Shown: in pieces, positions 23,561 through 34,529 of the stretch
Numbering within the stretch: position 1 is the stretch's first letter
Layout: each line of letters opens with the position of its first letter
NCBI GenBank assembly: GCA_950022655.1
Contig: OX465579.1
Coordinates: 142,004,913-142,068,912, forward strand
DNA from: Alentia gelatinosa
Taxonomy: Eukaryota > Annelida > Polychaeta > Phyllodocida > Polynoidae
Length of the DNA: 64,000 bases
Direction of reading: 5' to 3'
Made by a program: the position numbers and the translations under genes
The notes under the pieces: generated by a model
Databases searched by the model: none
Told to the model about the DNA's origin: nothing
Seen by the model: only the letters and a program-made list of their open reading frames with translations

Positions 23561-24997
23561 CTTTAGATCATGTGGAGCGAGAGGCACATCAAGCAGTAAA
23601 GTGGGCCTAATGAGTTCATTAGTGCAATTAGCCACGCGACTACTTTGGAAAACTAGATGCAAATGAGGAAAAAAACGTTGATTTGTTGGAATGATTATTT
23701 GAGTTTCATCTATTAGATTCCTCAAATAAAATTAAGCTGTGTAAATTGTGGTCTAACGCTGTATAGAGTGAGATTAAACTCCATGGAATCCCAGAATGAA
23801 CAAGCCTGACGGCGAGATCAGATTTATGTGATAACATACACACAAGTGGGAAAATGAAATTGAGCATAGCGTGCTTAAAATGATCAGCTTTGTTGACTAA
23901 TTGGGGTTGGAACATGACGTTTTAAAGAACATGTAAAGACTACCAAGAATTAAACATGCAGTGCATGAGTCACGTTACTCCAACCGCTTTAAGAGGACGG
24001 GGGAACTACGTTTTAACATAGCAGATACACCAGAAGGCTCACTAAACTCTACCACACGACGTTATAGCTTTTGCCAGGAACAGCACACCCACACAGATCT
24101 CTTCTGCTATTCACACGTATTTTTAATGTGTTATGTGTGTTAAATTAAGTTTAACAAGAGGAAGCGGAAGTCCCCAACAAGCTTACAATTTGGCGCACTC
24201 TATCAGATGTGACATCTACCGGTTAGTAATTGCGCCTTTAACTGCCACTTCCGCCGAGTATCATGCAATAACAGTGAAATGGCCTTTTAAAAAACAAGGT
24301 AACCGTTTGTGAATTGTAAATAGAAATTGTACTCCATATGGACCAGGGACTGGTTGGTATTTCAGACAGTAATAGACGTACAATCTGTACATGTATATAT
24401 AGATACGATTCAACGGTTAGTCATAGAAAACAGATGGTAGTCTGATAACCGAAATCTGAGTTCGAAAGAAATATAAGCATCTAAGAAACATAAGCATCTA
24501 AGGGAATTCGGGCTCATTGGCTTCATCGGGTAATCATGTGCAGACTAAAACCGTATGCTTAGTTATATAATGTACTTAAAGATTGCAGTTCCCAAAATTG
24601 CCACCAGGTGCAGCTCGGTTACGATTGGTTGATAGAAAAGCAGGTTCAGGATGAATTGATGTCTACATAAAATAAGTACTCTTGAACAAAAATCACACTG
24701 CGGAAACTGAATCACCTGATGCGCCGGCAAGCAAGATATCAAATTACCCCGCCCAAAGAAGGACAAATTAAAAATGATCAGCCGTTCATGCTAGAATATC
24801 AATATGAAACACCTTTTCGTGAAACTTACAGAAAATGTTTTTTTTTTTTTGGTTTTGTTTTTAATTTGCACACAAATTCATAACTTGGATGGTCTTCCAT
24901 TTATGACGTGTCAGGTACGCTCAAAATAATAAGTTGCCGGAAAGCAAGATACATCTTTCCTCGCATACTTTTGTGAATATTTACAAATACAGAATAC
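23561..24997. other. Stretch without a recognised gene
   Basis: No motif recognised. It may include untranslated downstream sequence of the LINE relic that follows on the minus strand. Confidence 0.4.
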
Positions 24998-25015
24998 ATG
25001 ATATGATATGATATA
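24998..25015. repeat. Short ATATG tandem repeat, possible LINE tail
   Basis: ATGATATGATATGATATA lies about 130 bp beyond the 3' side of the LINE relic. Several LINE clades end in short tandem repeats rather than poly(A), so this may mark its end; inference only. Confidence 0.35.
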
Positions 25016-25099
25016 GAGTATACCTACCACCACATGATATGATGAGGAAATAACAAGTGATTTAGATTTTAGATATGACATACCGCACGAGTAGGCTCA

Positions 25100-26392
25100 G
25101 ATCACATATGTTGGGTTCTGAGGGTTTTAACATTAAGCCTTCTTTTCAAACAGCTTTTAGTAAGCGCTGCTTTGATTTCCTTGTTTAGTTGATTCCATGC
25201 CTTTTCACCTCGGTATTTCAGAGATTAAAAAAAAAAGATTCTGTCCTTGGGTTAATTAGTTTAAACTGGTGACTTCACTATGATCTAGTGAGTCTTACAT
25301 TATTGTAACAATATTGTTTATTTATTCCAAAGAGATAGTTATTCAATACAGCTTGATAGTTACCTGTTTTGTCATTAGATATATTATTTTATTCAAGTGA
25401 AAGATCTTCTGCTGTATATACTTAATCAACTTAAGAGAGTGATTTTCAAAATCAAGCCCACCATCCACATCTATTCAGAGGTATGTGTATAATCAAACCG
25501 AATTATACTCTATCAATATTAATGTAAAGACTTGTATCGAGTTGCTCAGGGACTTGCTTTACACTGTTTCGTAGGTCCATACTACCATACCTTGGTTTTT
25601 AATGTATCTATTGAAAGCAGGCTGTCGTCACACCATGTACTGTAGAGCCACCCTGACATGTTAATTACTTTTAATTTGAAGTGTGAGGAACGAGGTCTTC
25701 CGCATATAAGAGATACTTGGTCTTAGAAATCACCTTAGATATCGTTTATGTAGTAGATAAATAAGAGTGTGCCTAGTACCAACCCTTGCGGTACTCCATA
25801 ATCAATATTCTCTCAATAGGAAGTTGTATCTTATTATCTTATACACTGTATTCTAAATACGATTTTAGCCGTTGGAGATAATTCTATGTTATCTTAAGTC
25901 TGCAGGCTTTTCCCAGTAACACCCATGGTGCACTCTGTTGAAAGCCTTACGCAAATCGATGTAGATAGCTCCCAACATTTCCATTTATCTCTGACCATAT
26001 GCAGATTATTAAGCAATTTGTATATGGCGTCTATTGTCCCCCTGTTTTTTTCTTCTTAAGCCGAACAGCTCTTCAGTGAGAACATTGTTATCTTTTCTTT
26101 CTTTTTTATGACAATATATATTCTGGAGTTTAACTACTAGGACTGGGTCGTCCTATTTTCAGTAGGCTCCAGGGCCATTTATGTTTACCACGGTTATTGA
26201 TATGCTATATTTGTAACTATATACATCTAGAAGGTCATTAGATAGGAGTGGACTACATTTTCTGCTATCTTGCCTGGTACTGCCAGGAGTGATATTGAAC
26301 GCCAATTGTCCATTTTTTGTATGTCTCCTGCTTTGAGTAGGGGGTGACGTTAGCATTTTTCCAGGCTTCTGGAAATATGCCTACGTCTCAGC
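25100..26392 (-). pseudogene. Dead LINE reverse transcriptase (Jockey/CR1-type motif set)
   Basis: Read on the minus strand from high to low coordinates, the motifs come in canonical order through broken frames. These are WKNANVTP (about 26345-26370); DNWRSISLLAVPGKIAENV (about 26250-26315); IDLRKAFNRVHH (about 25925-25960); GVPQGLVLGTLLFI followed by YYIND (about 25740-25798); LLYAEDLV (about 25690-25715); WCDDSLLSIDTLKTKVW (about 25596-25650); and KYRGEKAWNQLNKEI (about 25175-25222), matching the C-terminal region of LINE ORF2. The catalytic residues are damaged: KAFD has become KAFN and YADD has become YAED. There are many stops and shifts. No endonuclease domain was seen; it is a 5'-truncated 3' portion. 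Confidence 0.85.
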
Positions 26393-26575
26393 TTGTCTGT
26401 CATCATAGCGTCCGAATCGCTCTAGGGTATTAAACAAAGTCTTTTAAAACCGCTGACCTAAGGCCACTAAAAAAAAACTTGTTTCTCATCACCAAGCCAT
26501 GACAAATATGACGAGGGCGCTTTTTTTTCCTTTTGTTGTTGTTGTTGTTGCTATATCAAAGATGGCAGACATACA
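26393..26575. other. Spacer with GTT microsatellite
   Basis: Includes an A-run near 26468 and about seven GTT units at about 26533-26551. Confidence 0.6.
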
Positions 26576-26660
26576 GTAAAACCCCGCACAAGCGGACACC
26601 CTCCGATCCGTGCCAAAGTGGCTGCTTACGCAGGATGTCTGCTTACGCGGGGTTTCTAGA
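26576..26660. mobile_element. Hairpin end resembling pogo/Tigger-type termini
   Basis: CAGTAAAACCCCGCACAAGC opens the stretch. AAACCCCGCGTAAGCAGACA reads back in complement at its far end, giving ~25-bp inverted arms within 85 bp. A second GCTTACGC word lies between. The CAGTAAAACCYCG start resembles pogo/Tigger-type Tc1-mariner termini by memory; no transposase or TA duplication was established. Confidence 0.4.
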
Positions 26661-26949
26661 TTTTGACTGGCTATACAGTTAATGCATCCCTGACATCAGG
26701 AGCTTTAATTTGATACTAAATACACATACCTTTCATAATTTCTATCAAGGTTCATCTACTTAAAAAACAACAAAAAACTTCTAAAATCGTTTTTACTGAT
26801 GCGCGCGGTGAAGAGAAACAAGGTATTATGTGTATTTCTATGATATCTCACGAAAATTTACTATGTGTATTATAAAACTGATGAGTAATAATAAAACAGT
26901 CACGCGTGTATGCTGTTGCTCAAATGGCACCATAGTTCTGCGAGCATTC

Positions 26950-27075
26950 CACCAACCAGGCGCTAGCCCCGGCCGAGACCCGTGTGGTAATTGCCGGCAC
27001 ATTTGGCGTGTCGCCGGCGACGATCTGCTCTGTGACGAAGAGTGACGAAGGTGTCCCCGGTGGCGCCAGGCCATC
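26950..27075. repeat. Dispersed GC-rich repeat, copy 1
   Basis: Shares GGCGCTAGCCCCGGCC exactly (26959-26974) with 29350-29365. Both copies continue with a GTGTGGTAATTGCCGG-like stretch and a related ~90-bp downstream region. It is a diverged interspersed repeat of unknown class, CpG-rich against AT-rich surroundings. Confidence 0.55.
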
Positions 27076-27383
27076 CGCCGGCAGCGCCAGGTCCTCATTT
27101 TGTGTAGAAAATACCGCCGCTGGTAGGCTGCCGATTGGAGCGCCGGCCTGCTCTAAGCACAGACAACGCGCCCCTCCTCTGGAACATATTTAACTAAAAA
27201 GAACATTCTTTGGTTAATCAAATAAATACAAGATCTGTGTTATATCATATAAACAAACGGCCTGAAATGTTCCCTACTTCGGTTTTGTCTATGTCAACAC
27301 TATCCTATTTGTTTTCATTCTATAGCCTGGCATGCGCTCACAGAATTGACCAGATCCAAGTAGATTTCATTTAACTCTCCCTG

Positions 27384-27692
27384 CGGTATTATACGGAAAC
27401 TGGCTTACTATCTTTGTACGTCAAAAATACGCGGTGAAATTATTGATCACATACATCCCGATGCCGTAGGCAGAGGGATGTATGTGATCAATAATTTTAC
27501 CAAGTATTTTGACGTACGAAGATAGTCAGCCTGTTTTCGTATTATTATATACCTAAAAATGGCGATATTTTATCTAGTCACGTGATCACATACCCCGTAC
27601 GGCACAGTGTGTCGTACGGGTATAAATACGCCATGGGTAGGAGCGGGCAGTATACGCACATGATACAGCCATAGGTATATGTAATAATATTC
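27384..27692. repeat. Fold-back unit: long hairpin plus spacer
   Basis: Arms of about 75 bp (27384-27459 and 27474-27553) are near-perfect reverse complements, for example ATTATTGATCACATACATCC on the left. The loop is GATGCCGTAGGCAGA. Next comes TATTATTATATACC and a ~140-bp spacer. The spacer carries its own hairpin, CCCCGTACGGCACAGTG paired with TCGTACGGG (about 27592-27620), and ends CCATAGGTATATGTAATAA. The spacer is homologous to 46497-46640, so this is a dispersed copy of the array at 46.4-47.2 kb. Confidence 0.8.
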
Positions 27693-28055
27693 CGCCGTGC
27701 ATATGGGTCGGATTTTTTAAACCTGCTAAATTCCGGTTTGATCATGGGATAAAACATGCAAAAATGTTTTTTAGAATAATACTTCTTTTTATATTTTATG
27801 TTAACCACCTACTAAGTACCTTCCAGAAAAACATTATTCCAACAAAATCAGATGAATGGTTTAGATTTGAGAGCCTTTTGAAGTTGTGTATAATACTGCA
27901 GTTTGTCCAGCCCCCTAAATATTGGAAATTTCAAGAAATGTTATAAATGCTTATAACTTAAGAAAGACTAATATTATATGGTGACACACATTATATTTTA
28001 CCCAGAATACCTTTATCATATATTAGATTTAAAAGAAAAGCTCTGAACCATATTT
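27693..28055. other. AT-rich spacer
   Basis: Nothing recognised. Confidence 0.4.
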
Positions 28056-28634
28056 GGGGTGTTGGGCAACACAGGGGTGTCGGACAACACGAGGGGTGTC
28101 GGACAACACGTTAATAGAATTGCTCAGAACAATGAGAAAAATTAAATTTGAGGCTATAATCCTTTATATCTTCAATGATGTGATAAGAAGCTATATTTAA
28201 CAAAACACACCACTCAATTACTGATAAAAAACAACCCCAAAATCATAACTTATATCACAGCATGTTGTCCGACACCCCGGTTTTCAGTTTTTGAACCATA
28301 AAAAGTTAAAAAAAATTATTTAGAAAAAAATCAACCTGGGTATTCATGAGTGGTAGGGGTTCTTAACATAATCAGGGATATTTGTTATTCCATTATGATT
28401 ATTAGCTCCATTATACATCCTTTAGAGATGTGTGGTCCAACACACCATTTTTTGGAAAAATATCATCATGTAATCATAATGTTCTGATATCAGAATGGAA
28501 ATTCCGATTGTGTTGAAACTTTCAGGTATCTCAGCCAGGATTCTTGTCAGCATTGTACAATAAAGGAAAATTAATTTCTCTCAATATATTTCATTAGTAT
28601 TGTCCACTGAAAGTCGGGGTGTTGAACAACATGC
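28056..28634. repeat. Cluster of GGGGTGTCGGACAACAC sites
   Basis: Three 17-mers lie at 28056-28072, 28074-28090 and 28093-28109; the first is GGGGTGTTGGGCAACAC, the other two are GGGGTGTCGGACAACAC. An inverted copy (GTTGTCCGACACCCC) is at 28264-28278. Looser copies are at about 28430-28447 and 28616-28632. Each site is itself partly palindromic (GTGT...ACAC). The DNA between is AT-rich and non-coding. This resembles subterminal transposase-binding sites or a protein-binding cluster; identity unknown. Confidence 0.7.
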
Positions 28635-29336
28635 TCTATGGGTCTCTATGTTGGAAAATTTGAAGGTCCTAGATATTTTTCACCATTTTAATATTTTTTC
28701 AATCTTTTACCAATTTTCAAAATTATATTGTCTACACTTCTCATGACATATGCTTTAAACATGTTATTAAATACAATTGGCTCAAAATTGTGTCTCCCAG
28801 ATTTTGAACAAAGTGAAAATCACTAGAAAATCACAGTTTTTGTTGATTTTCAGAAGGAAAAATTCCTCAGAGCTCTACAAAACCCTATGTTGGAAAGAAA
28901 GACTATCAAAAGATGCACCAGATATTTTCATTTTTACATTGATGAGATACGTTTATACAATATGAACCTTGAATAAGCTTATTTTGGCAATTTAGCAGGT
29001 TTCAAAAATCCGACCCATATGACTAAGAAACCAACGTTCATATGGGAGGCCTTTGTTACTTACCAGGTCATCTGTAAGGGGGCATGGCAAAATTAGATTG
29101 TAGGCAGAGCTCGATGAGACTGATAGCTTCTGACAAGCTTGCACATGCGCATGGTAGGCAACAAAATCAAAACAACTAAAATGGCATGTGTGACCCATGC
29201 ATAGACAAAACCGAACCGCTATAACACTGTCAATATAGAATAATATAAACTGGCATATCTTGTCAGGAGATGATGCATCACAATATTGTCTTTGTTGTTG
29301 AGTATTCAAACCATACTGACAGTCAATTAATCGGTT
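28635..29336. other. Stretch without a recognised gene
   Basis: AT-rich, no motif recognised. Confidence 0.4.
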
Positions 29337-29560
29337 GCTCCACCAAGCCGGCGCTAGCCCCGGCCAATAGCATTGTGGTCATCGCCGGTCGATGCCAGCC
29401 CATTTTGCACGTCGGCAGCGATAATTTGCTTGGTGGAACAGCTCACACTATCTTCCTGGCCGGTCCACCGCCCTGTGTGCAAAACCCTGTCGCTGGCTCA
29501 GCATCAGCTGGCCTGTTTGTGGTCGCCGACCACCAGCCTGGTTATTTATCTGCTTTTCCA
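29337..29560. repeat. Dispersed GC-rich repeat, copy 2
   Basis: Contains GGCGCTAGCCCCGGCC (29350-29365) and a downstream region related to 26975-27070. Further GCCGG/GCTGGC-rich words continue to about 29720. Class unknown. Confidence 0.5.
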
Positions 29561-29936
29561 ACTAAATTTCTAAGGCATTGGCCAAACATAGTTTGCATAT
29601 TTGGTGTATTCCATTGATTGCTGTTGGAATTTTCGGCTGCTGACGCAAAACTGTTTCAATCAGTATTTAGCAGAGGCCAGCAGGCTAGCCGGCAATGCCG
29701 CAAGCTTTGCCAGTATCCCATTGACCTGGCCCTGCCCATACCACAGTGAACGCCATCAACATGAATGGTCGACATCCACAATGTGCAATCCCACGAGCGG
29801 AGATTGAAAATTCTGACAGGTTAGGTACTCATGGCAGAATCCTAGTGCCCGAGCATGCCATACACATTTATAACACCAAGGCTTATCTTTTATATATATC
29901 TTCATTGTTCAATTAACCGCAGTATTCCGCGGATAT

Positions 29937-30149
29937 TTGATGGCCTGTCAGCTTTCCCATACAGTTCCCAACATGGCAGCACATTCTTTTGCTCGATCAC
30001 TGGGTTTTGAGCAGCCTGAGCTGCGCAATGTATGGAGGAGTGTTCAAGACACCCCCTACCAAATGAATGGGAAAGTAGCAAAGCATGATAATGCGGGCAA
30101 CACCCACCAGACAGCAATAGCATTGCCTCATCGTCTCACCGATTGCTGA
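29937..30149 (+). pseudogene. Possible decayed death-domain exon
   Basis: The frame opens without a plausible start and ends at TGA. It contains FARSLGFEQPELRNV, then after ten residues YQMNGKVAKH, then NAGNTHQTAIAL and LTD. This spacing follows the death-domain fold pattern (LAR-LGF, acidic helix, YQM-KW, G-AT, L-AL, LTD), but the usual tryptophans are missing. The upstream part of the domain is unclear, and no splice sites or neighbouring exons were found. It could be a dead copy of a death-domain gene or a chance resemblance. Confidence 0.35.
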
Positions 30150-30444
30150 GAGCCCACGAGGTGGTGTGTGTATGCCTTGTGATCTGACAGCAACCACTTT
30201 CCTGGACCAAATTTTTTCCAACCACGGATCCTAGACAGACCCATTGGAACGAAAAAATTACGAAAACACTTTCCTGGACCATACACACTGCCTTCTCAAG
30301 TTAGTGCAGTGCAAGTCACCAACTTCAAAACAAAAAACATGGCCATCTGATGCAAGTGTGAAAGGGAACAGCAAGTAATGGAAATCTCAAACTGTTCTGA
30401 TTGGGAAATGAAGTGTCAAAACACTGCCTTCGTTATTGAATATA
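30150..30444. other. Spacer
   Basis: Contains a local repeat of CACTTTCCTGGACCA-like sequence (about 30195 and 30267). Nothing else recognised. Confidence 0.4.
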
Positions 30445-32692
30445 TAGATCATACTACCTGAATCTTGGATTTTGATACATGGAGGAGGGGTCACACACCA
30501 AAGGCTACCTCTGTAGATTGGCAGGGGTCCAGCAGTAACGCCCCTCCTATCACAGGGAAGGGGATCGTTAAACACCTGAGACTGCCTGGGATGATACTAG
30601 GAAACCAGTAGCATATCCCCTATGAGGGGTCCAGGGGGCGAAGCTTCTGGACATCAAATATTATACAAGCTGTATTCAAGATGTTGTTTCAGGAACTGGG
30701 TGGTTACGTACCTGAGACTACCTGGATAGGGGAAAAGTGGGCAAAGTGCCTACTTGAGGGTCCATCAAAGGGGCAAAGCCCCACTACATGGCTTGGCTTT
30801 TATGGATTAGATGGTCTTTTAGGTTATTTGACATAGGGGTGAAGTACGATATCCCAGCCGGGATCTAGGGGGTGATGCCTCTGGAACACTGCGCGAAACT
30901 AACCACTTTCCATATAGATGCACCCGGCGTATATAGGTATGCGTATACAAGGTCGTCCTATTCCCCGTGTGAATACACCTCATCTGTAGGCGCCTGATTC
31001 ATATATATACGCCTGATTCTGTTATATTTACACCATTATCGATTAGTTCCGATCTCTGCCACTTGGTGACACCACTGGTAGCATATTTCATTTTCCATTA
31101 ACCATCCAAGTCTGTATTATATGAAATATGCAATCTTATATTACCAATTTATTTTATAAATCCTTTATAAAACCTGATTGAGTATGAATTGATTAATTAC
31201 ACGCCGCTTGTAAGAAGTAGTGTGAATGGGGCATCCCTCACAGCCACACTCACAGCCACCTTTACAGCCACCCTCACAGCCGCTCCCCACCCATTCCGTG
31301 GGGTTAGGCGGGGGGATAGGCTGCCGACGCTGCTCTCATTGATGTCGGGCTTCACTGAACTAACAGCGTGGGTAGGCGGGGGTTTCAGCGTTGGTGTATG
31401 TAACCCCTCTACCAACACCCACGAGTGAGCCGGTGGGGGCGCAAAATAGGGACGTACATATATGAAAACACGTCAATTTACAGCCAATGCATACACTTCC
31501 GCGATGGCGTATAGAGGAATAAACTGGTGGTTTTCGTGCAGTGGAAGCACTTGGATTTAATAGAATATACAAGCTGTATACATAACTATTTTTAGGTAGT
31601 GGACTTCTGAGGCTACCTGGGGATATTGCCAGAGGTCCATTCGCAAAGACTTTCAGGGGTCCAAGGGGAAAAGCCCCCACAAGCAATTGGATTTTATAAA
31701 AAAGAAAATATAATTTAATCTAAAGATATACGGTTTACATATAACAAAACGATTTGGATAATACATGCTGAATCTTGGATATCAATTGATTGAGGTAAGA
31801 TACACACCTGGGGCAATCTGACCCTCTTGGCGGGTTCAGGAGGCAAAGCCTCTGGAAGCATTTGGATTTTATAGATTATACAAGCTGAATCCTGGATTTT
31901 AATTGACGGAATCCTGGATTTTAGACTTCGCACCCTGGAAGCAGTTGGATTTTAGATATCATAGAAGCTATAGCCCAGACTTTATTTCAGGACTTTCTGA
32001 TACAACAAAAAAAAGAGGCAAAGTGTATAATTGAGGATCCAAGGAGCAAAACGTTTCAGGTTACATAGCTGACCTAGTGGTCCAGTGCAAAATTTCTGTG
32101 GGATCCAGGGGTTGATGCCTCTAAATGCACTTGGATTTTATAGATTATACAGCATGTTCATAAAATTCTATACAAGCTGTTCCCAGGACTTTAGCTCAGG
32201 AGAGGGGGTAATTACACACCTTAGACTACCAGAGCAGAATACAATGAGTTTAGCGGGAAAGTGTCTTCATAGGGGCTCAGGGGGTAAAGTTTTTAAAGAT
32301 TGAATATTCTTTTAAGGTGATATAGTTGCTATGCTGAATGACAATGTAACAAGGGGGTTTAGAGGAACTGTCTTTTTTGGGGGGTGGATGCACACCTGAG
32401 ACTGCTTTACACATATCCCCCAAATTTTTCCCCTGCCCCCCCCCCTCCTTGAATTGGTGTCAATATGGGTGTCAATATGTCAATATCTTTTTCCTACGTG
32501 AGAATGGCCCATTGGTGTATATTGCCATAAGTTGTTAATAAGAATAGAAACAAAATTCAAAAAAGTGTATTTAGAGGATTCCCAGATGGAACAGATCATC
32601 ATTGGCAAAATTTCGGGAGGGGGGGGGGGGGGGACGGGACGTGCTCCCTGTGCCCCCCCCCCACCCCCACTCAGGTACGCCCCTGTTTAGTC
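30445..32692. mobile_element. Second copy of the ~150-bp-repeat element, left-truncated
   Basis: Units of the same repeat as 12.2-15.4 kb recur here (for example GGATTTTATAGATTATACAA at about 31862-31881 and TACAAGCTGTTCCCAGGACTT at about 32172). They are followed by the same right-end module (about 32530-32692), ending CAGGTACGCCCCTG. No left terminus was found, so the copy is truncated or rearranged. It is interrupted by the CACTG-ended insertion at 30887-31543. Fewer units remain than in the first copy. Confidence 0.75.
30887..31543. mobile_element. 657-bp CACTG-ended insertion (CACTA/EnSpm-like, non-autonomous)
   Basis: The left end is CACTGCGCGAAACTAACCAC. The right end complemented is CACTGCACGAAAACCACCAG. 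The flanks read CTCTGGAA before and GAAGCACTT after. Uninterrupted units of the host repeat read CTCTGGAAGCACTT, so the insertion duplicated GAA. CACTR ends with a 3-bp duplication are the known signature of CACTA/EnSpm elements. Inside, a 12-bp word (ACAGCCACCCTC and variants) is repeated about four times (31239-31287). No transposase. Confidence 0.75.
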
Positions 32693-33818
32693 TATTCCTG
32701 ACCTGTAGCCAATGTCTTAATTATTTGTCAAGTGCTATTGTTGCTAAAGCATCATTTTCGCCTGAGTGATATCATTAGTTATGTTTAACTCTTCCACTCT
32801 ATGTTCTGCCACTTGCTATTAAGACAAGAGTGGAGCTGTCAGTCCTGAAATGCTTTCACAAAATCATTCCATACAAGGTTTTGACTTTAGATAAAGTGGC
32901 CAATATTTTACTGGAACAAACCTAAGAGTCTGTTCATAAACAGAACCCCCTTCAATTATCTAATATCAAATCGTTTTGTATCTTTTAAAATGGTTTTGTA
33001 AACAGCAATTTAGAACAGATAATGAAGGTAGCCCCATCTCCATAATATAAAGCGGGTGTTCTATCGACTAGGCCTTATATAGGGTCTTCAGCCTGCCAGC
33101 CAGACTGACGCTGGGCATCTGTCTGGCTGAAAATAAATGAAATATCAGAGCTCTTCCACCGACCCACATCATTCTAGTCAGCCAGCAAGCACATGGGGCC
33201 AGACCGGTACCCAGTGACCGCTTCCAGTGCGCCAGGCATTTGACCGGCACTGGCAGGGCAATGGGACTGCTATGTTGTCTCATGGAAGTTAGCCGCATTA
33301 TCGTGCTATGCTTGTTTCCCCATTCATCCAACAAGGGGTAGATTTAATGCCTCCACATACTATCCCCCGTTCTGGGATTTGTACGGAACGATGAATGCTC
33401 TTTTGATGAATACTGTGGTTAACCGAATTTTGAAGATAAATGAAAATAAGTGTTGATGTTATAAAATGTGAATTCCTAAAATCCTGCCCAAACTTTTAAG
33501 ACAGTTGGAGCTTTTGGGAGGGGATCATAGGTTTACTACTCAGGGCGCTGACACCTGAGTTCATGATGCCACCCCACGTGAATGTGAAGGCGCATACCCG
33601 GTGAGTGGGTGCTGTCTGCAAAAGCTGAGTCAATAGCTTTTGCCGGTGATCCTTTGCAGCATGGAATAATTCAGTATGGACGAGTGCTCATAAATTTAAC
33701 ATCGGCCAGCCAACTGACTCAGTGAAGCAGCGGGTTTTGTGAGATTTAGGACAGGTCAGAGCTCCACTGGTTGGGGCAAGCTACCAGTGGCGGTGGGATT
33801 CTACACCCAGACAGGACC
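32693..33818. other. Stretch without a recognised gene
   Basis: At 33085-33300 there is a GC-richer patch with an inverted AGCCAGAC/GTCTGGCT pair and CCAGTGCGCCAGG-type words. It may be another dispersed repeat. No coding signal. Confidence 0.4.
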
Positions 33819-34303
33819 CAGGGCCCTGTTTTATTTTCAACTCTCCTTGTCCAGGAGAGTCCCCACGAGGGAGAGCTCCATGGGGGAGATATTGGATGAG
33901 AGGTCCTCAATCTCGTTCGATTTACCCTGTCCTCCATAGGGAGAGAAATCCTCGTCATTGGAGAGAATTCCAGAACAAAATTGGTCTGTAGGAGACTTTG
34001 GAGGAGACTTGAACGAGGTCTTGTAATCACTCTCTTCCTATTGGCCAGATTCACGTGTTTACTGGTCTCCTATTGGTTGCTAATGACTCTTTTCTTTAGT
34101 GAGCCCTGTGGTGACACAAAGTGGAATTTTGGGAACTAATTTCATTAGATAATTAAATAGCTTTTATTTTTTATTTTGAATCACCCACGATATCCCTAGA
34201 GGTGTCGCCCGCCAGGAGAGCTGAATTATAAAACCCAAACTCTCCCACGACCTCTCCTTGGGTATTTCAAGTCTCCTCGGGCAAAAAATATAACAGGCCC
34301 CAG
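33819..34303. mobile_element. MITE-like element with GGGCCCTGTT ends
   Basis: The left end is CAGGGCCCTGTTTTATTTT. The right end complemented is CTGGGGCCTGTTATATTTT. About 20 bp of inverted match is followed by GGAGAG-rich subterminal DNA on both sides. The terminal bases resemble those of the elements at 38.0 and 11.4 kb. Target duplication not established. Confidence 0.55.
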
Positions 34304-34529
34304 ATTCCTCCACCAGGCAGATCATCACTGACAGCCCCTTAACTAGGGTCTCAATTGCTGTCAGTGTCCCGTACCCCCTATCCTAGAGCTTTTGAAGGGT
34401 TTTGTAAGTTCTCACATGTCAGATGATAATTTATATTTGGGTTTGTTTTGGTTTCGAAATCAACCTGTAGAGGACCTGTCACTGTCAGTTTGGAGATTCC
34501 CTACTCTCTCCAAGAACGGGGGCTTTGAC
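34304..34529. other. Spacer
   Basis: Nothing recognised. Confidence 0.4.
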
